NCBI RefSeq assembly: GCF_009600885.1
Contig: NZ_VCLA01000192.1
Coordinates: 321,732-385,731, forward strand
Length of the DNA: 64,000 nucleotides
DNA from: Streptomyces jumonjinensis
GTDB taxonomy: Bacteria; Actinomycetota; Actinomycetes; Streptomycetales; Streptomycetaceae
Reading direction: 5' to 3'
Shown here in pieces: positions 60,545-64,000 of the stretch (within the stretch, counting starts at the first letter, position 1; each line of letters opens with the position of its first letter). Both the position numbers and the translations under genes were made by a program. The notes below the pieces were generated by a model. It did no database searches and was not told the origin of the DNA. It saw nothing but the letters and a program-made list of their open reading frames with translations.

Positions 60545-61296
60545 CCGTCCACCGGAACGGCCCCGCCGGTCACGAAGGACGAACGGTCGCTGCAGAGCCA
60601 CGCCGCGGCCTGGGCCACCTCCGTCGGGTCGGCCATCCGCCGCTGGATGGCGCGGGAAGCAACGGGCCGCTCCGGCCGGCTGCGCAGCGCCTCCTCGGTC
60701 AGCTCGGTCCGCGTCGTGCCCACCACCAGGGCGTTGACCCGGATGCCCCGGTTGCCGTACTCGGCGGCGGCGGCCTTCGTCAGCCCGAGGACGGCGTGCT
60801 TGGCGGCCACATACGGCGCGAGCGCGCCGGTGGCGAAGATCCCCGCTGTGCTGGAGGTGTTCACGATGGTGCCGCCGGTCCGCTGTTCCAGCATGACCGG
60901 AATCTGACGGCGCAGACAGTTCCACACCCCGCGTACATTCACCTCCATGATCTGCTCATAGGCGGCGTCGTCCGTCTCGTGCCGATCGGTCCCCCGCGCC
61001 CCCCAGCCCGCGTTGTTGAAGGCCGCGTCCAGCCCGCCGAAGAACTCCACCGCGGCCGAGACGGCCCGCTTGACATCATCGGTGGAGGTCACATCCCCGG
61101 CGACCGGCACCGCGCGACCCCCCAACGCGGCGATGTCCTCGGCCAGTTGGCACAGCGGCTTCCCCCGTCGCGCCATCAGCACGACCGACGCCCCTTCGGC
61201 GGTGAAGAGCCGGGCCGCCGCGGCCCCGATACCGCTGGACGCTCCCGTGATCATGATTCTCTTGCCGTGTAACAGCCCACCCGAGATCGCGTGCAT
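60526..61296 (-). CDS. SDR oxidoreductase in gamma-butyrolactone locus
   Basis: A 256-aa classical SDR. It has MITGASSGIGAAAARLF, AFNNAGWGARG, the catalytic STAG-type TSSTAGIF and YVAAKHAVLG. It could be the ketoreductase that completes the butyrolactone after AfsA (BarS1/ScbB-like role) or act on a pathway intermediate. ATG 61296 has GGAGG; codon 9 is TTA (61270-61272), so bldA dependence is expected. Confidence 0.85.
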   Translation of the reverse strand: MHAISGGLLHGKRIMITGASSGIGAAAARLFTAEGASVVLMARRGKPLCQLAEDIAALGGRAVPVAGDVTSTDDVKRAVSAAVEFFGGLDAAFNNAGWGARGTDRHETDDAAYEQIMEVNVRGVWNCLRRQIPVMLEQRTGGTIVNTSSTAGIFATGALAPYVAAKHAVLGLTKAAAAEYGNRGIRVNALVVGTTRTELTEEALRSRPERPVASRAIQRRMADPTEVAQAAAWLCSDRSSFVTGGAVPVDGGCSAV

Positions 61297-61486
61297 GGAC
61301 GCCTCCCCCTGCACACCCGGCCCGCGCCGACTGTGCTACCGGTCACTGAATCATCCGAGGCTCAGACCCTAGCGGGGAACGGCCCCTTAACCCCCCGGGC
61401 GTACCGCCTCGATACCCGAGTACAGAGCGGTCATGCCCAGGCCGCCGCACCGCACACCTCCCAAGTCCGGCCCGACCTGCGGAAGT

Positions 61487-62137
61487 TCAGCTCCCGACGC
61501 CGCGCCGCCCGCGCTCCTCACCGAAGAGCAGACCCCGCGCGGCGGCCGGCTCCGCGATCGCCGGCAGCAGGCAGTGCCACATCTCCTCGATCCTGTCGGG
61601 GAGGTCACGCCGCCCGGTCTCCATGTGGGCGTGCATCTGCGCTCCCGTGCAGACGCTGACCACCATCCGCGCCACAGCCCGGATGTTGACGTCCGGCTGA
61701 AGCTCGCCTCGATCATTCGCGTCAGCGAATCCCAAGACCAGCACCTCGGTCCACTGCTGATGGGAGTTCTCATCCTTGTCGATGAAGAACTCCTGATCCG
61801 TCACCAGCCGCGCCCCCGCCAGCAGCAGCGGCTCGTCGAGCATCTGATACGCCCAGGTCAAGGTGATGTCAACGACACCCTGAAGGCCAACGGCCGGGAT
61901 CGGCGGCGAGACCAGATTCGGCTGACTGCGGACGATCTCGCGGGCCAGCGCCTCCTTGTTCTTGAAGTGGAAGTACATCGCCCCCAGCGTCACCCCGGCT
62001 CGATCCGCGATCCGCGAGACGCTTGCTCCCGCAAATCCCCGCTCGGCGAAGACCTCGGCCGCCGCCCGGATCAGACAGGCCCTCGTCCGCAGAGCACGCT
62101 CCTGCTTCACGCTGCGCGTGTCAGGCGATTCAGGCAC
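61487..62137 (-). CDS. ArpA/ScbR-type gamma-butyrolactone receptor 2
   Basis: A 216-aa TetR regulator of the GBL-receptor family. It has AAEVFAERGFAGASVSRIAD, RAGVTLGAMYFHFKNKEALA, and a ligand domain with NSHQQWTEVLVLGFADANDR. GTG 62137 follows GGGAGGGA. It is divergent from the afsA-type gene, with an AT-rich operator-like site in the 116-bp interval. This arrangement is typical of a receptor that represses its own synthase. Confidence 0.9.
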   Translation of the reverse strand: MPESPDTRSVKQERALRTRACLIRAAAEVFAERGFAGASVSRIADRAGVTLGAMYFHFKNKEALAREIVRSQPNLVSPPIPAVGLQGVVDITLTWAYQMLDEPLLLAGARLVTDQEFFIDKDENSHQQWTEVLVLGFADANDRGELQPDVNIRAVARMVVSVCTGAQMHAHMETGRRDLPDRIEEMWHCLLPAIAEPAAARGLLFGEERGRRGVGS

Positions 62138-62164
62138 GGGGTCCCTCCCTCATAGACAAAAAAA

Positions 62165-62181
62165 AGAATAATCCTTATTTT
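62165..62181. promoter_or_regulatory. AfsA/receptor operator-like site
   Basis: AGAATAATCCTTATTTT, a 6-of-7 inverted repeat around TCC, next to an A-run (62158-62165). It lies between the divergent receptor and synthase genes. Confidence 0.5.
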
Positions 62182-62253
62182 AATGCAGTGCCGCACGTCA
62201 CACCTGGCACATGGCATGGCCAGTTTCGATGTCCCACGGGGAGTGAACTCGCA

Positions 62254-63168
62254 ATGACTTCACCTAACGTTCATGGCTCGGCTGTCCTGCACTCGAGACA
62301 GCCGACCGCCAGGCAGCTCGTCCGCAAGGTCGATTCCACGGAGGTCCTCGTCGCTGACTGGCGCAGCGTTTCAGACGTCCAGCACGTCGTGACGACTGAA
62401 TGGCCCTGCGCGCACTCTTTCTACACCGCGGACCCCGAGTCCCATACGCCGCTTCTCTTCACGGAGAGCCTGCGCCAGGCACTGGTCCTACTCTCCCACA
62501 CCGCCTTCGACATCCCCCTGGACCACCGGCTGGGCTGGGAGTACATCAGCTCCACCATCACCGGCGAGGGACTGCGGACGGCGGCGGAACCCGCCCGGGT
62601 GGAACTGCACATCACCCACACCACGGTGAACCGGCGCCGACAGGGCTCCTCCCGGATGACCGCGGAGGTGGAAGCGGTACGCGACGGGAGGCCGGTGGGC
62701 AGCGCGCAGCTCCGCTACACCTCCTACCCCGAGGCCATCTACCGCAGGGTGCGCGGGCATTACGCGAACGCCGCCGACTGCTGCGCCCGGGCGCTGCCGC
62801 CCGGACCGCCCGCGGACCCCGCGCTCGTGGGCCGCCGGAACGAACGCGATGTCGTCCTCAGTCCCACGGACCGCGCCAGGGTCTGGCGGCTGCGGACCGA
62901 CCTCACCCATCCCGTCCTCTTCGACCACCCGCACGACCACATACCGGGGATGGTGCTCCTGGAGGCTTTCGACCAGGCGGCCCTGGCCGCCGGCGTACCC
63001 CACCGGGTCCGTCCGCTCTCCTTCGACACCGTGTTCAACCGGTATGTGGAACTGAACCAGCCCTGTCTGATCGAGGCTGATGTGCTGGACCTGTCCACGG
63101 TCAAGCTGGTCGCCACCCAGAACGACGCCGTCGCCGCGTCCGCCCTGGTCACCGTAGCGCCGATCTAG
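62254..63168 (+). CDS. afsA: AfsA-type gamma-butyrolactone synthase
   Basis: A 304-aa protein with two AfsA hot-dog repeats. The first includes HSFYTADPESHTPLLFTESL, the second DHPHDHIPGMVLLEAFDQAA, the family signature. It condenses a beta-ketoacyl thioester with DHAP to start butyrolactone synthesis. ATG 62254 has GGGGAG upstream; the 77-residue extension overlaps the receptor gene and is rejected. It is full length. Confidence 0.93.
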   Translation: MTSPNVHGSAVLHSRQPTARQLVRKVDSTEVLVADWRSVSDVQHVVTTEWPCAHSFYTADPESHTPLLFTESLRQALVLLSHTAFDIPLDHRLGWEYISSTITGEGLRTAAEPARVELHITHTTVNRRRQGSSRMTAEVEAVRDGRPVGSAQLRYTSYPEAIYRRVRGHYANAADCCARALPPGPPADPALVGRRNERDVVLSPTDRARVWRLRTDLTHPVLFDHPHDHIPGMVLLEAFDQAALAAGVPHRVRPLSFDTVFNRYVELNQPCLIEADVLDLSTVKLVATQNDAVAASALVTVAPI

Positions 63169-63350
63169 CGCTGCCGGAGGAACGACGGTCCTGTATCAGC
63201 GGGGGAGCGGGTTCGTGCCGTCCGGGGCACGGACCCTGCTCTGAGCGGGCGCCCGAGCATCGACAAATTATCCGATCACCCATTACGTTATGGCCGGTTC
63301 ACCGGGCACCATACAGGGACACGGCCACCCTGTACTCTCGGCCTACTTGT

Positions 63351-63366
63351 GCTGGACATGTCCAGC
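63351..63366. promoter_or_regulatory. GCTGGACATGTCCAGC palindrome
   Basis: A perfect 16-bp palindrome upstream of the small frame and primase gene. Tandem AGTCGCTTC/AGTCGCTGA sequences follow at about 63372-63388. It may be the control or iteron-like region of the incoming element. 63169-63350 has no gene. Confidence 0.45.
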
Positions 63367-63401
63367 CCTTGAGTCGCTTCAGTCGCTGAGAGGATGCACA
63401 T

Positions 63402-63647
63402 ATGCTCTTTGACCTGGAGTTTTCCAGAAGCGACTCAACGCTGCACCCCTACGCTCATCCTCCGGTGACACCCCTCGCGCACCGCCGATTACCGGCGGCG
63501 GTCTCCGCGCCGCGCGCCGCGAATCCGTCTCGACTTCCTGAAATAGCGCTCAGCGCAACAGCCGTCACCGGCTCGGCCGCCCCTTCGGACCGTTCGGCGT
63601 GCCAGGGCCGCCGACCGCAGGCCCCCGGCCCGGACCACGTCTCGTGA
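63402..63647 (+). CDS. Small ORF preceding primase, 81 aa
   Basis: From ATG 63402, with AGAGG nine bases upstream, to a TGA that overlaps the next GTG start (GTGA). The start MLFDLEFSRSDSTLHPY is plausible; the rest is low-complexity Ala/Pro/Arg/Ser. No domain is seen. It may be a leader or coupling frame only. Confidence 0.3.
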   Translation: MLFDLEFSRSDSTLHPYAHPPVTPLAHRRLPAAVSAPRAANPSRLPEIALSATAVTGSAAPSDRSACQGRRPQAPGPDHVS

Positions 63648-64000
63648 GTCTGCCCGGCCCCGGACGCAAGCATCCGCTCGGCGTGTCCGGAAAGCTGTCT
63701 CAGAACCCACCGGCCGAACCGGCCGTCGCCCGTGGTCTGCTGCCTGATCTACTGGCCGACCGGGGCAATGCGAAGCTTTTCGTCAAGCTGTATGCCAGCG
63801 ACTACCGTCATGTCACCGGTCTCGGCTGGTACCGCTGGACCGGCCACCGCTGGCAGAGCGACGACGACGACACCGTGCTCTGGGCCGCCGGAGAGATGGC
63901 CGAGTCCCTCGTCCAGAGCGACCCGGCGGGTCGGCACACCAACGCGGCGCTCCGTCGTGCGTTGTCGACGTCGGGGATGAATGCGTTGTTGATGCAGGCG
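63644..64000 (+). CDS. P4-family phage/plasmid primase, partial (5' end)
   Basis: An open frame of 119 codons runs off the window end. It reads GRGLLPDLLADRGN-type start (ARGLLPDLLADRGNAKLFVK), then YASDYRHVTGLGWYRWTGHR and WQSDDDDTVLWAAGEMAESL. This matches the N-terminal region of SF3-helicase-coupled primases (D5/P4 type) of Streptomyces integrative plasmids and phages. The GTG at 63644 overlaps the stop before it. Its presence signals the edge of an integrated mobile element. Confidence 0.8.
   Translation, partial: MSLPGPGRKHPLGVSGKLSQNPPAEPAVARGLLPDLLADRGNAKLFVKLYASDYRHVTGLGWYRWTGHRWQSDDDDTVLWAAGEMAESLVQSDPAGRHTNAALRRALSTSGMNALLMQA

Overview
The window looks like part of a Streptomyces chromosome. 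It is very GC-rich with strong third-position GC bias. It carries a gamma-butyrolactone (AfsA/ArpA-type) signalling locus, XRE regulators with helical-repeat C-termini, a Tat-exported multicopper oxidase, a large secreted subtilase, and rare TTA codons confined to a few mostly regulatory or secondary-metabolic genes.

Layout. 0.1-9 kb is mixed accessory sequence: a small unknown gene, broken gene remnants, two methyltransferases, a DUF2855 protein, a membrane acyltransferase, a multicopper oxidase, a 5'-truncated XRE-type regulator and an ASCH protein. 9-15 kb holds a subtilase, a P450/ferredoxin pair and a divergent HTH regulator interrupted by an in-frame amber codon. 15-20 kb is a tightly overlapping unknown cassette (P-loop protein, lactate/malate-dehydrogenase-like protein, phosphotransferase with a frameshift, small membrane protein) divergent from an XRE regulator. 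20-22 kb has an SDR and an AhpD-like protein.

22-27.5 kb is the most unusual part. A 22-residue peptide gene, a stand-alone tandem carrier protein, an XRE/TPR regulator, a degenerate ATP-grasp protein and a stand-alone proline-dehydrogenase-like protein share AT-rich TTGCCA/TGGCAA half-sites in their control regions. The shortest arrangement is TGGCAA-N4-TTGCCA. The ProDH-like gene has only a weak match. I read this as a small uncharacterised biosynthetic or signalling system. 27.5-36.9 kb carries support genes: a Sfp-type PPTase, a second-copy-style metK, a prephenate dehydrogenase, and a histidine/phenylalanine ammonia-lyase homologue that lacks the MIO-forming Ser and the catalytic Tyr.

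37-58 kb is an enediyne-type locus. The core minus-strand operon is DUF1702 / DUF1702 (UnbL-like) / UnbV / UnbU / PksE / TebC thioesterase / flavin reductase / P450. All junctions from the second DUF1702 gene on are overlapping or nearly so. A second TebC-like thioesterase, a GMC oxidoreductase with a DUF5987 partner, a mycothiol-type isomerase homologue, a StrR-type and an AraC-type regulator, and an HxlR regulator surround it. Four control regions in this locus share a CAACT-containing palindrome-like element that may be the HxlR operator. No halogenase, glycosyltransferase, epoxide hydrolase or apoprotein gene is visible, so the product would be a decorated-elsewhere or very simple enediyne or polyene.

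58-63.2 kb is a gamma-butyrolactone locus: an IS701-family transposase-like gene, two ArpA/ScbR-type TetR proteins, an SDR and an AfsA synthase, with A-tract-flanked operator-like sites in two control regions. The window ends inside a P4-family plasmid/phage primase gene, so an integrated element begins or ends there. UnbV and the phosphotransferase each carry an apparent frameshift. I cannot tell real mutation from sequence error.
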